The notes under the pieces were generated by a model, which was given only the letters and a program-made list of their open reading frames with translations, did not search any database and was not told where the DNA came from. Shown here in pieces: positions 10,094-21,170 of a stretch of 64,000 nt of DNA (positions are counted from its first letter, which is position 1; each line of letters begins with the position of its first letter). The stretch is from Diplonema papillatum (lineage: Eukaryota; Euglenozoa; Diplonemea; Diplonemida; Diplonemidae): positions 108,216 through 172,215 of the forward strand of contig JAPJBO010000476.1 of the NCBI GenBank assembly GCA_030068145.1. The letters run 5' to 3'. Position numbers and translations under genes: made by a program.

Positions 10094-10485
10094 CAGCAGA
10101 GGACTTTGAGCTCATGAGATGCTTTACCGTTTACAGACGCCTGCTATGGCCTGCTGGTCTGTTCACAGTGAAATTGGTGGTCGACCCGCGTGCGTTCACC
10201 ACCTTTCATAAACCACTTCGTCTTGGCGCGAGGGGGTTTTCCCAGCTTTCTGAATACGGGCAGCACCACGGAACACGTGAAGTTTGGCTCCCGTGCGCAG
10301 GGATTTTCGTCGCTGCTTATCTGAATGTCCCGGCCGGATCCAGCTGCTGCCCACTAACTTCGCCGCTCGTTTTCCAACGAAGCTGGCAGCCTCGAAAACG
10401 AAACACCCGACTGGCATCCGGCAACGTTCGGAGAATGGACCGGATAGTTCCCTTCCCATCGTGCAGACAGCCGACCGGCTCAGTT

Positions 10486-10960
10486 TGACGCAGCTTTGGA
10501 GGTGCCAGGCTCAGATTCTGAGCACTGGATACAGTTTGACACAGCTCTTAAGGCTGCTATACACAGGGGTTGAGCTACCGGGTGCACTTTGACGCAGCTT
10601 TGGAGATGCCAGGCACAGATTCTGAGCACCGGATACAGTTTGACACAGCTCTTAAGGCTGCTATACACAGGGGTTGAGCTACCGGGTGCACTTTGACGCA
10701 GCTTTGGAGATGCCAGGCACAGATTCTGAGCACCGGATACAGTTTGACACAGCTCTTAAGGCTGCTATACACAGGGGTTGAGCTACCGGGTGCAGTTTGC
10801 AGCAGCTTTGGAGGTGTCAGCCACAGGTTTTAAGCTACCGGATACCGTTTGCCGCAGCTCTTAAGGCTGCTATACACAGGTTCGAGCCACTGGGGGCAGT
10901 TTGAAGCCGCTTTGGTGCCAGGCTCAGGTTTCGATCTACCGGGTGCAGTTTGACACAGGT
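10486..10960 (+). repeat. 103-bp tandem repeat, about 4.5 units
   Basis: Units begin near 10486, 10590, 10692 and 10797 with TTGACGCAGCTTTGGAG and contain GAGCACCGGATACAGTTTGA and CTTAAGGCTGCTATACACAG. Units 2 and 3 are nearly identical, while later units drift. Each unit has an inner half-repeat built on GCAGCTT.GGAG / CAGCTCTTAAGG, so the array arose from a shorter 50-bp unit. Confidence 0.9.
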
Positions 10961-11125
10961 TTAGCACGAACGACCTGACGAAGAAAACAAAAAAAACGCG
11001 TGTTCAGGTTCAGGTTTTGCCGGCTTGCCTGGTTCTTGCAGGGTTCATTGATGCGGATCACACCGTCAACAGGAATAAGAAGAAAAGGAAACACAAAAAT
11101 GAAGACGCAAAAACACCCACTAAAA

Positions 11126-11527
11126 ATGTCGAAGAAAACTGCGGCGCCAAAGAGGAGAACAGCGCTCCTCAAGAACGCAAGAAGGATGCGCGCTCACCAG
11201 TCTTGTAAGATAGCCCACCGGCGGATGGTGCGGTTGGCCCTGGTGACCAGAAAGAGTCCCATGCAGCGCGCAGTTCGTCAAGTAGCTGATGGTACAATAA
11301 ACTTCGGGTCATCGGCCGAGTTCGACACCGTAATGAGGGAAGTCGTCGAAAGATACGCGCACGACCTGATCCAGGACGCACTCAAAGTAGCGAAAGTGAG
11401 AAAGATGACCGACTCAAACTGTGTCTCGTTGAGTGGCGCACACGTCGAGACGGCTCTGAGCCTGCAGCCCCACAAGTTCAAGCCCGTTCAGTTCTTGGGC
11501 ACCAGCAGTCTGACTTTCGTAAAATAA
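11126..11527 (+). CDS. Divergent histone H3-like protein, 133 aa
   Basis: The key stretch RKSPMQRAVRQVA (about residues 42-54) lines up with RKLPFQRLVREIA of histone H3. A histone fold follows: alpha-2 TVMREVVERYAHDLIQDALK corresponds to ALQEASEAYLVGLFEDTN, then a loop and an alpha-3-like SGAHVETALSLQP in place of MPKDIQLARRI. Basic N-terminal tail MSKKTAAPKRRTALLKNARR is about 20 residues shorter than in canonical H3 and lacks its modifiable motif ARTKQTARKS. Loop 1 (VADGTINFGSSAEF) and the C-terminal tail are longer than usual. It could be a replacement or centromeric-type variant or an ordinary H3 of a divergent lineage. An upstream in-frame ATG at 11099 is possible. Two decayed copies of its 3' half follow. 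Confidence 0.75.
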   Translation: MSKKTAAPKRRTALLKNARRMRAHQSCKIAHRRMVRLALVTRKSPMQRAVRQVADGTINFGSSAEFDTVMREVVERYAHDLIQDALKVAKVRKMTDSNCVSLSGAHVETALSLQPHKFKPVQFLGTSSLTFVK

Positions 11528-11529
11528 AG

Positions 11530-12020
11530 CGCCAGCGCTCGGAGCAGTCTCGTTGAGTGGCGCAGATGTCGAAACGGCTCTTTGAGCCTGCAGCTCCACA
11601 AGTTCATGCCCCTTCACTTCTCGGGTACCAGCCGGCTGACCCTTCGTAAAAATAGAGCGCCAGCGCTCGCGGTACACGATTCTCCACCGGGTTACCGGGA
11701 CATTCAAGCCCACCGGCGGATGGTGCGCTTGGCCTTGGTGGCCAGAAAGCGTCCCATGCAGCGCAGTTCGCCAACTATGTGGTTCAGGAAACCTAGGGTC
11801 ATCGGCTGAGTTCGACACCGTAATGAGAGAAGTTGTCGAACAATACACGCACGACTTGATCCAGGACGCACTCAAAGTAGCGAAAGTGAGAAGGATGACC
11901 CAAGCTTGGTCTCGTTGGGTAGCGCAGACGTCGAAACGACTCTTGAGGCAGCCTCAAGCTCATGGCCCCTCATCTCTCCTTGGGTACCAGCGGGCTGACC
12001 TTTGTAAATATGAAGCGCCA
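11530..12020 (+). pseudogene. Decayed copies of the histone-like 3' half
   Basis: Copy 1 (11545-11655) repeats the GTCTCGTTGAGTGGCGCA through GCACCAGC.G.CTGAC segment. Copy 2 (11705-12010) repeats the fold region (HRRMVRLALVARK, then MREVVEQYTHDLIQDALKVA) with a frameshift before FDTVM, and ends with a third trace of the C-terminal segment. None is open throughout. Confidence 0.85.
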
Positions 12021-12104
12021 CGCGCTCGGAGAACACAATTATCCACCGAGTTACCCGGGACATTGCACCCCGTTAGTTTCTTGCACTCGCACACGCACAT
12101 GCCG

Positions 12105-12560
12105 AACATGGGGACAACAGTCGTCCGCATTGCACAATGCTTGGCGACAACTGATTCGCGCCGCTTGCGTGCGAGCGAGTCTCGAAACTGCCGGCAGCGA
12201 CGGGTGCTTGCACCAAGAGTCAACACCGCAAAATGAAAACAGAAGTCTTCAACCGAGTGCCGGATGGCTCTATCCGTCGATCCCCCGAAGGATCCCGCCC
12301 CACCCACCCTTCGGGGAGGAGTCACAGGACCCAAAAGCAGCATGTCGGAAACTCAAAGCCGACTGGTGAACGTGACAAGTGGGCTATGTTTCGATTCGAC
12401 CGTTACCCACTTAAAGCCCTGAACTTGAACACTCACACACACCCACACGGGGACAGCAGCAAAGCTTAGCGACAAGTGATTCGCGCCGTTTGCGTGCGAG
12501 CGAGTCTCGGAACAGGACACAAAACTGTGGCGTGACGGGTGCTTACACCAGGATTCTGGA
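12105..12560 (+). repeat. Direct duplication of about 115 bp
   Basis: 12105-12225 and 12450-12560 share GGGGACA.CAG, GCGACAA.TGATTCGCGCCG and TTGCGTGCGAGCGAGTCTCG followed by GACGGGTGCTT.CACCA. Between them, 12310-12440 matches 860-960 ahead of the first gene. Confidence 0.75.
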
Positions 12561-13164
12561 GCAGCAAGTCAGGCCAAGCTCATTGCACAGCACTATTCTG
12601 GGGGAACTTCATTGATAAGCAGCTCGCTTTCAGCATCTTCGCCGCCGGAACCTTGAAACGATCCTCTTGTTACGAGAGAATTGCAGAAGATCACCCAAGC
12701 ATGACCTCGCAAAGATCCCTCTAAACCACAATATACGCTATGCGAACACAACATCAGAATGACCAGGTTAGCAAATTCTGACCCAAAGACAGGACAATTC
12801 AGTAGCGGGCACTAGTATTTCCTAGTTTTATCCCAGCCTCCGTCCGCCGCTCGGCAAACGTAATTTCTGCTACTCATGAGGAAAATCGGGCCAGCTGGGG
12901 ACTGCGCTACGCGAAGCACGGGCGATGAGTATCAACGAAACGACGATGGATGGAGTGAATGGCACTAAACGTTTCTTGTTCTTCGGCCAGTGGTTTCTAC
13001 CCCTCTCTCTGGGGTGGAGGTGCTTCCTGCAGTCGCACTTCTTCGTCGGATTCGTTTAATTTCGCAATGTGCACCCCTGTATCCCGACATGTTCCCTTCA
13101 GTACAACTGTACCATTAAGACCAAGACGACAATGATTCTAACAAGTGCACACTGTTTCTTTGCT
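12561..13164. other. Non-coding, no gene seen
   Basis: No supported ORF. 13086-13122 (ACATGTTCCCTTCAGTACAA) is a partial copy of the repeat at 28298-28535 and 30999-31232. Confidence 0.5.
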
Positions 13165-13312
13165 TCAGCTTTGCGAACAAAACCGCGGTTCACGTACACG
13201 CTGGCACGCTGGCCGACAAAAGCGGCTCGTGGCTCTACAGCTTCTGCCTCTGCATCCTGTCCAAGAACCCTTGGGTCGACCTCTTTCACGAGTGGATATG
13301 AGAAGTTTGCTC
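13165..13312 (+). pseudogene. Truncated copy of DENN exon 1
   Basis: It matches 13775-13935 of the intact gene (GCGAACAAAACCGCG.GGTTCAC to CGACCTCTTT.ACGAG) but lacks about 50 bp (13845-13893) and has small insertions, so the frame is broken. It lies about 300 bp upstream of the intact exon and is in the same orientation. Confidence 0.9.
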
Positions 13313-13602
13313 AGAAACGTTACTAGGAGTTCCACTTGACGCACCAAAGGCGTTCAAGTAAGCTTGCCCCTGAGTAAGACGGTAGTCAGTGTACAGTCTG
13401 TGTGTACGAGAGGCCTGAACAGTCTCCTTCAAACAGTGCTCCCTCTTTCTTTCGGGTTTGGAAACTCGCATGTGATTCTCGAAAACCTCGGCTCGTAGGG
13501 TCCCTCCACAGCCCAGCCCAGTTGAAACAGCAGATCCGGAGGTAAAGGGAGGGTGCAGGCGGGGGCGAAACACCACCCCCCGCCTCAGGGGGGCTCGGGA
13601 CG

Positions 13603-16137
13603 ATGGCGGAGGAGGTGCCGACGATGTTCAGCCACTTCTTCGTGTGCCGGCGGACGAGCCCGCAGGACAGGGCGTACCGCGCCGAAGTCGTGGAGAGCTT
13701 CCCCAGCACGCCGGCGGAGCTGCTGGAGGTGCACCCGAAGGTGACCGCGTTCTGCTTCCCGGAAGGCACGGTGGCGGCCACGAACAAAACCGCGCGGTTC
13801 ACGTACACGCTGACCGACAAAAGCGGCTCGTGGCTCTACGGCTTCTGCGTCCGCGCCACGAAGCGGACTGCCGACGGCGCTATCGACTGCCTCTGCATCC
13901 TGTCCAAGAACCCTTGGTTCGACCTCTTTTACGAGGTCCTCGGCTACGCGGAGCTGCAGTACGCGCTCGATAAGCAGCCGACGGTCATCCACGCCCTGTA
14001 CGACGTCACCCCGCAGCCGCGGCCCGGCGAGCGTTTTTCGGTGACGACGACCGAACACCGGTTCTACGTCACCCGCCCGCTCGACGACTTCCCGCTCGTA
14101 GACGCCGCGGTCCCCGACTTCCTCTCTGCGTTCGGGCTCTCCCCGGCGCTCGACCTGCTCTGCGCGCTGTTCGAGGAGCGCCGGGTCCTCTTCGTCGGCA
14201 GCGACTTGGACAAGGTCACCGGCGCCATCCACGCGCTGACCGCACTGTACTACCCGTTCACGTGGCCGTTCCCCTTCGTCCCGGTGCTGCCGCCGTCGAT
14301 GCTCGACGCGATCTGCTCCCCGACCCCGTTCATCATGGGCATCCACGCCGAAGTTTTGAAGCAAGCCGCGTCGCTTCCCACCGAAAGCCTCGTCCTCGCC
14401 GACACGCGCAATGGAAGCATCACAGGTACCCTTCCCTTTCTTCTGCACCCCTTCTTCGTACCACAACAAGCTGGCGGGTTGCCCTTTGTGCAGGCTAAAA
14501 AGACACGGGCAGCGTGATTCGATGGTTGATCATAATTCCATAACACAGCGTAAATACAAGTGGAAAAACGATCAACCGGATGCACAAACAAAAGAGGTAC
14601 CAAAAGGGGTAGTACCAACAATGCAGTGTTGGTACTAAAAATTAGTACCCGGTTGTTGGCAGCGTACTACTTGAAACTTACCGAAGCAGGTGCGTTCTGC
14701 TAGTGCGCACATACAATTAGCTGTATCCAAAAGAAGGAGACTTAGAATATCCCTGATCAAGCGGAATTCTCTGCTGCAGCGAGCTTGTGTCTGCGCTCTC
14801 TCTCCCTTAAGGTTGCCGCCCGAGGGAACTGGCTGTGAGCCGAAACTCGGCGCCGGTCAGGAGAGAACTTCGCGGCGGATCACAAAGCACCCGCCCTGCA
14901 CGAGGCACGCGCCCAAGACCCCTGCACCCTCCATGTTTGCACCTTCCTCAGATGCTACGGTCGGGAAGGGGCTTCAAAGTAGTTGGGAAAACACGTTTCC
15001 CTTCCCCGCGTTCTGCGTGTGGGGATACCACCGGGCAACTGCCACAGCAGCCGCAGATACGTCCTTCGCCCTTGGCTCACTTCGGGAGGTGTCGCTGCTC
15101 ACCTACCAGTGTATTCCTGGTTGTTGCCCTAACACTCTTCATGGCAGTGTGGGGGCTGGGCGGAGCTCATCTCCGAGAGCCCTGACTCTCTGGGGCTGGA
15201 TGCAAACGACCGCACAAACATCCCCCATGGCTCAAGCATGCGTTACGATACAGTAAAGCTTTCTATCCCAGCCCACCGACCACATGGACCAAGCTGCACC
15301 TCACAAAACAAACAAAAGGTCGAAAGACATCCATTTGTTCGCCCATGCGGAATCGTTGGAAATACAAAAACCGCCGGAAACTCAAAAACAGGTCTTCCCG
15401 AGGAGGCGCGGAAGCTCTCGTTTCCGCACGCGAAGACCCGGGACCGCATCAAGGAGGCGATGGAGAGGAAGGGCCGGTCGAAGAACGAGCGCACGGTCGA
15501 CATCTTGTCGGCGGTCGCCGACTTCCTGGCCGGCGTGCTCGGCAGGGCGCGGGCGTACCGCGTGGTCGAGAGGGACCGCAAGGGTAACCCCGTGCACGAC
15601 GTCGACGACAGCGCCTGGGTCCTCTCCTTTGCTTCAGACCGCAGGCTGCACCGGTTCGCGACGATTCTGTCGACTTCCCAAGCGTACTCCATTTGGAAGT
15701 CGCAGGCAATCAACGACCCGGGAACCGCTGCCAAGGACCCCTTCACCGAAAGATGCGCGGCACGGTACCCGGACCTGTGGGATTCGACGGCGCGGCATAC
15801 CCCGCAGCAGATAAAGGACTCGTTCAACAGGGACCTCGGCCTCTCGCCGCCCGCCGTGTACCAGCAGCGGCCGCCGCAGCCGGCCGCGGAGGCGAAGGCG
15901 AAGACCGACGGGTTCTTCGCCCGGTTCGGGCGGGCGACGAACAAGGTCAAGAAGGAGCTCTTCGACAAGAAGCAGCGTGACGGCCGAGACCCGCGCAGGC
16001 AGCCGGCGCAGCAGCAACACCAGCAGCAGCTCGAGCAGTGCGCAAGCAGCTCGATCTGCACGAGCTTGGGCGACGACGGCGCCCGGGTGCCGGTGTCGCC
16101 CAGGTCCTGCGCCTCGCCCGCCAACGCAAGCTCCCCG
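13603..16137 (+). CDS. DENN-domain protein (putative Rab GEF), 2 exons seen
   Basis: Exon 1 13603-14425 (274 codons plus 1 base) joins exon 2 15392-16137 through a Gly codon. DENN proteins catalyse GDP release from Rab GTPases at membranes. The uDENN part opens MFSHFFVCRR and includes SWLYGFCVRAT. The cDENN core has LCILSKNPWFDLFYEVL, DLLCALFEERRVLFVGSDLD, HALTALYYPFTWPFPFVPVLP and FIMGIH. In exon 2 the dDENN part carries RDRIKEAMERKGRSKNERTVDILSAVADFLAGVL-type helices, then FFARFGRATNKVKKELFD and a Gln-rich tail. A GTACGT donor at 16138 suggests further exons, but only a partial copy of the exon end and then satellite follow, so the gene may be truncated here. Decayed copies lie at both ends. 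Confidence 0.85.
14474..14597 (+). repeat. Intron repeat family B in the DENN intron
   Basis: GCGGGTTGCCCTTTGTGCAG, CTAAAAAGAC, GGCAGCGTG, ACACAGCGTAAATACAAG and AACGATCAACCGG. It aligns over about 120 bp with the reverse complement of the ADP-ribosyltransferase intron. Confidence 0.85.
14617..14710 (+). repeat. Intron repeat family A in the DENN intron
   Basis: AACAATGCAGTGTTGGTACT...TTGGCAGCGTACTAC...GAAACTTACCGAAGCAGGTGCGTT, directly downstream of the family B copy. The internal splice-like junction CAG|GTGCGT is at 14697-14705. Confidence 0.8.
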
Positions 16138-16399
16138 GTACGTCCACCCGCCTTCTCTCTGGGAGTTTTTTGGTCGTTTTCCTGCGTCGTTTTTTTTCTC
16201 TTTAATCGCTAACTTTCTTGGTGGCGGCTGTCAGTCCGAATTGAAATCCAGCTGTCGATGTTCTGTTTTACAGTAACTGCAATGCACCCCCTGCGGATAG
16301 ACTGCGTGACAGACTGCGATAGGGCTGCGGGAACTTGGAATAAAATGCAACTAATCTGTGGCGATAATCTGCCGACGTCGTCAGAGGGTCATAGGCTGC

Positions 16400-16540
16400 G
16401 AGAGACAGCAGCAGCTCGAGCAGTGCGCAAGAGCTCGATCTGCACGAGCTTGGGCGACGACGGCGCCCGGGTGTCGGTGTCGCCCAGGTCCTGCGCTTCG
16501 CCAGCCACCGCAAGCTCCCCAGTACGTTCACCCGCCTTCT
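16400..16540 (+). pseudogene. Duplicate of the DENN exon 2 end and donor
   Basis: It repeats 16025-16165 (CAGCAGCTCGAGCAGTGCGCAAG to CTCCCCAGTACGTTCACC). It includes the exon-intron boundary and the intron's CCCGCCTTCTCTCTGG, so it was copied at the DNA level. The donor reads A|GTACGT instead of G|GTACGT. Confidence 0.9.
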
Positions 16541-16839
16541 CTCTGGCAGTTTTTTAACAAACGTGTCACGGATTGGAAACGATCGTTTACGAGAATTCGT
16601 CATTTTGCCAGTGATTTATATATGGGTCTGGGGCTCGGGGCCACCCCGAGCGCGAAAAAAAAAAATTGACTTAATTTTGGGCTGGGGGTTGGGGTAAGGC
16701 CGGGTCACTACCAACCGGGATCAGCGGGGGTGAGGGACGAAGCCATGGCGAAAGCCATGGCGAAGCCATGGGGGCAGGAAGAGTAAAACGGAGGCGGGGA
16801 AAGAGGAGGCAGAAGGGCCAGGGGCGGAGGTGGTGGGAG

Positions 16840-17990
16840 GCGAGACGTTGGCTACCAAGTCTAATTAAATTTGGGATCGGAAATTGAACGTTGACTACCA
16901 ATTCTAATTAAATTTGGATTCAAAATCGAACGTTGACTACCAATTCTAATTAAATTTGGGATCGGAAGTTGGACGTTGACTACCAATTCTAATTAAATTT
17001 GGATTCAAAATTGAACGTTGACTACCAATTCTAATTAAATTTGATATCGGAAATTGAACGTTGACTACCAATTCTAATTAAATTTGGATTCAAAATTGAA
17101 CGTTGACTACCAATTCTAGTTAAATTCAGAATCCGAAATTGGATGTTGACTACCAATTCTAATTAAATTTGTGATTCAAAATTGAACGTTGACTACCAAT
17201 TCTAATTAAATCGGATTCAAAATTGACCGTTGACTACCAATTCTAATTAAATTTGGATTCAAAATTGGACGTTGACTACCAATTCTAATGTTAATTTGGG
17301 ATCGGAAATTGGACGTTGACTACCAATTCTAATTAAATTTGGATTCAAAATTGAACGTTGACTACCAATTCTAATTAAATTTGAGATCGGAAATTGGACG
17401 TTGACTACCAATTCTAATTAAATTTGGATCCGACAATAGACGTTGACTACCACTTCTAATTAAATTTGGGATCCGACATACTACCAATTCTAATTAAATT
17501 CAGAATCGGAAGTTGGACGTTGACTACCAATTCTAATTAAATTTGGGATCCGAATTTGGACGTTGACTACCACTTCTAATTAAATTTTGGATACGACATC
17601 AGACGTTGACTACGGATTGTAATTAAATTTGGAATCCGAAACTGGACGTTGACTACCAATTGGAATTAAATTTGGGATCCGAAACTGGACGTTGCCTAGC
17701 AATTCTAATTAAATTTTGGATTTGGCATCAGACGTTGACTACCAAGTCTAATTGGTTGTGGATCCGAACCTAGACGTTGACTACCAATTTTAATTAAATT
17801 TGGAGCCAAACCTGAACGTTGACTACCAATTCTATTTAAATTTGGAATCGGAAATTGGACGTTGACTACCAATTCTAATTAAATTCAGGATCGGAAATTG
17901 GACGTTGAGTACCGATTCTAATTAGATTTGGGGTTCGGCATCAGACGTTGACTACCGGTTCTAACTGAATTTGGATTCAATACTAGGAGT
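16840..17990 (+). repeat. 42-44-bp satellite array, about 25 units
   Basis: The unit is GTTGACTACCAATTCTAATT followed by AAATTTGGGATCGGAAATTGGAC or a variant with GATTCAAAATTGAAC. The two variants alternate in parts of the array (16870-17120), giving a higher-order dimer. Degeneration increases toward the right end. A single unit also lies at 18143-18173. Confidence 0.95.
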
Positions 17991-18029
17991 TGACCGGCGC
18001 GGAAATTCTTCGCTGTACCGTACCGTGCG

Positions 18030-18050
18030 CTGGGGGGCGCTGCCCCCCAG
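18030..18050. repeat. GC hairpin
   Basis: CTGGGGGG, five bases (CGCTG), then CCCCCCAG, followed by ACCCCCC. It is a strong 8-bp-stem hairpin in the AT-rich block between satellite and fold-back element. Confidence 0.7.
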
Positions 18051-19675
18051 ACCCCCCCTGTCTTACAAATTAGCTTAACCATTTCGTCTGATTCTTGTTC
18101 CAACACTGGGTTGGGCTGGGCTGCCCTGGTAGTGCTTGCCTCTTGACTACCAATTCTAATTAATTTTGGATCCACCACAGGACCCCGAGGGCGAAAAGGA
18201 CTTTTCTGCAGAGGAGGAAAAGCTATATAAATCCCTGATTTTGGTCTGAAAAAAAAAAAAAAGGGATAATTAGCTTATAGCCACCAAGAAACTTTTTATT
18301 TAGCTTATAGCCACAAAAAACTTTTTATTTAGCTTATAGCCAGGAGGGCCTGAAACTTTTTATTTAGCTTATAGCCACAAAAAACTTTTTTATTAGCTTC
18401 GAGCCACATTTTGCAAAATTTTGGTCATTTTTCTGAGTTGGCAAAATTTTGGCCGAAATTTTGGTCGAATTTTTGGTCAAACTTTTGGTCGATTTTTTGG
18501 TCGATTTTTGGTCGATTTGTTTTGGTCAAAATTTTGGCCGAAATTTTGGTCAAAATTTTCGGTCGTTTTTTTGGTCGATTTTTTTGGGTCAAAATTTTGG
18601 CCGAATTTTGGGTCAATTTCTTTGGTCGACAATTAGACTCCAATCCCTGAGAACACACCCATGGCGGATTCGAACCATTTACCCAGCCATTGACTGTGAC
18701 AACTGTGCGATTTGGATTCGAACTCAAGTTTCAATTTAAAGTTGCAAGTTTTAAGCTTCAATGTGTGGGATACGTTTGGGGGAGTCAAGGTGATTCTGGG
18801 GTAGCGTCTAATCTCATCCCATTTCAACTTTGCTTAGGTCTCGTTTACTTGGACCCCCTTTCTGCCGATTTGCGACTGCCGACTTGCGGCGCAACACTTT
18901 GGCAACCATTGCGTTGTTAACTCTCTTGACCTCCAACAACCTTCTTCGTCAGCGAGTTCGTGGCGGTGTTCGTGACAGGGACTATCAGATTCCTGCAACC
19001 CGGCGGCATCTGGACGGCCGTAGTGGGAGCAAGGGGTGCAACACGCTAAAAGACTGGAAGTACCGGGCATAAATGTTGCGAGCATACGGGTGCTGAAAGA
19101 GAAACCGGGAAACATGATACATAGCTCGCAGAGTTCAGACCAGAGTACTTTTCGATGACACTCTCTTTAACGCAAACGGCGGCAAGCTCTTTGTGGACGA
19201 TTTTTCAAGTCGGTTCTTATGTAGCCTTCGGGCGTAAACACACGTGGGTGACCTATCTAGACTGTTTCGAGTATCAGACTCCAAAAATTCAAGCAATGAT
19301 AAGATGATACGACGTGGTGGTGTTTCGAGTGATGAGATGATAAGACGTGGAGAAGGTTGGACTCGCTCCGGGTGGGCCCGAAAACCCCTACCTGCAGCGA
19401 AGATGAACGTGTGCAAATAGGTGTGGCCACTCCAGTAGCTGGCACAGCACGGCAAAGGGTTTTCTGGGTTCGAATTCCGTGCGTGATTTTTCTCAGATTG
19501 GCTAACAATTGACCAACTTTTTTGACCAAAATTTTTGACCGATTTTTAGAGTGAAAGTTCGCTTGAAACTCCGGGGTTTTTCTTGAACAAATTTTTTGGC
19601 CAAAATCTTTTGACCAAAAAAATTTGACCCAAAATCTTGACCAAAATTTTTTGACCGATTTTTTTGGGAAACTTA

Positions 19676-19925
19676 CAAATATATGCGCGATAAACTGCCG
19701 AAAAAACTGTGCGCATACGAAACGTATGCGCGAAAAACTGTTTTTTTTACAAATATATGCGCGAAAAAACTAAAATTGACAAATATATGCGCGGTGCATA
19801 TGTTTGTCAGTTTTAGTTTTTTCGCGCATATATTTGTAAAAAAAACAGCTTTTCGCGCATATATTTGTAAAAAACAGTTTTTTCGCGCATACATTTGTAA
19901 AAAACAGTTTTTTCGCGCATATGCC
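19676..19925. repeat. ATATATGCGCG hairpin cluster
   Basis: Units of TACAAATATATGCGCGAAAA followed by ACTG or ACTAAAATT run inward from both sides and meet at GCGCGGTGCATATG near 19790. The result is a cruciform-forming inverted repeat of about 120 bp per arm. A second such cluster is at 21374-21535. Confidence 0.85.
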
Positions 19926-20217
19926 ACAATTCTTGTTGGGAGACCCTTTCAAAAAAAATTCCCCCCAAAGTGCCTATTTCGAGTGTTTAGCCTCATTAAA
20001 GCCATCAAAAGTGAATTCAGACGGGTTTTTGACGCCAAACACAGCATCGCGAGAATATGGGGTCCACAATGAATGTACTTCAACGTACTATTCAAAATGA
20101 CATACACTCACACATTTGTAAAAATACCATGAAGTTCGTAGCCTATTATAGGGCCCACAAAGTGACTATTTCGGGTGTATGATGCCAAAAACAACGAGAG
20201 GTTCCACAACGGATGTA

Positions 20218-20580
20218 CCATGCAGGGTCAAAACCTTGTGTCTTTTTGGAAATGGCCAAAAAAAAAATTTCCGGAAAAAAAATGGGGTTTTTGAATTTTA
20301 AAAGTTTGGAACAAACTCTGCAGTAATTTTTGAGGAAGTTGAGCAATTTTTTTTTTTTTCCAAAAAAATTTTTAGGGCTCCATCGGCCCTGCGGGAGCGT
20401 TTTAAAACGACACAAGGTTTTGACCCTGCATGGTACCATGCAGGGTCAAAACCTTGTGTCTTTTTGGAAATGGCCAAAAAAGAAATTCCGGAAAAAAATT
20501 GGGTTTTTTGAATTTTAAAATTTTGGAACAAAAACTGCGGTAATTTTTGATGAAGTTGAGCAATTTTTTTTTTTCCAAGT
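20218..20580. repeat. Direct repeat flanking a 52-bp perfect palindrome
   Basis: 20218-20345 and 20437-20575 are direct copies (CCATGCAGGGTCAAAACCTTG, GGAAATGGCCAAAAA, then TTTGAATTTTAAAA, TGAGCAATTTTTT). The second copy begins inside a perfect palindrome at 20409-20460 centred on GGTACC. Confidence 0.9.
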
Positions 20581-20839
20581 CCTCGCAGCTGTGCGAAATC
20601 CGCCACCCGCCATTCGGCTAGAGTGCAAGAACACAATTGCGAAGCGTACTACAAACGGATAGTGTTACAAAGGCGAACGAATCATGCGAGAACCTATGGA
20701 GGGGCCCCTCGACAGCTTTCAGAACACGGCATAGTAAGTCAAGAGTCGGATAAGCGTGTGCACATTCTACTCCCGTTTGATCTGCATTTTCCACCTTGCC
20801 CCCCTTTCTTTGATCTGCTGTGTGTATTTGCAAAACAGT

Positions 20840-21170
20840 TCCGGCACGGCGGGTTTGCGGGTTTGCGGGGTTTGCGGGTTAGAGTATGCGGGTTTGCGGG
20901 GTTTGCGGGTTAGGGTGCACGGGTTGGCGGGTTTGCGGGTTAGAGTACGCGGGTTTGCGGGGTTTGCGGGTTAGGGTATGCGGGTTTGCGGGGTTTGCGG
21001 GTTAGGGTGTGCGGGTGTGCGGGGTTTGCGGGTTAGGGTATGCGGGCTTGCGGGTCTCGGTATGCGGGTATTAGGGTTGGCGGGTTCGGGTATGCGGGTT
21101 TGCGGGTTAGGGTGTGCGAAGGTTTGCGGGTTAGGGTATGCGGGTTTGCGGGTCTGGGTATGCCAGCCTC
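20840..21170 (+). repeat. TTGCGGG / TTAGGG minisatellite
   Basis: About 330 bp of GGGTTTGCGGGGTTTGCGGG with interspersed GGGTTAGGGTATGCGGG. The TTAGGG words resemble telomeric repeat, but TTGCGGG dominates and the array is internal, so it is not a telomere. A smaller tract of the same type lies at 61536-61592. Confidence 0.9.

Noticed and set aside
9643..10488. 281-codon plus-strand ORF as a full gene
   Set aside because: It runs through the decayed EF-hand duplicate, the interspersed repeat and unrelated sequence; only the repeated block is protein-like.
13585..14469. 294-codon minus-strand ORF opposite DENN exon 1, and similar long shadows at 15243-16124, 35690-36442, 41806-42588 and 48166-49254
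   Set aside because: They lie exactly antisense to well-supported GC-rich exons; frame bias explains them.
16840..17990. CRISPR-like array
   Set aside because: Units are contiguous tandem repeats of 42-44 bp without unique spacers, in a eukaryotic genome; it is a satellite.
19455..19490. GGGTTCGAATTCC as a tRNA T arm
   Set aside because: The stem is only partly complementary and no cloverleaf could be built upstream.
20840..21170. Internal telomere (TTAGGG words)
   Set aside because: TTAGGG is a minority word in a TTGCGGG minisatellite, irregular and internal, so a telomere or chromosome-fusion scar is not supported.
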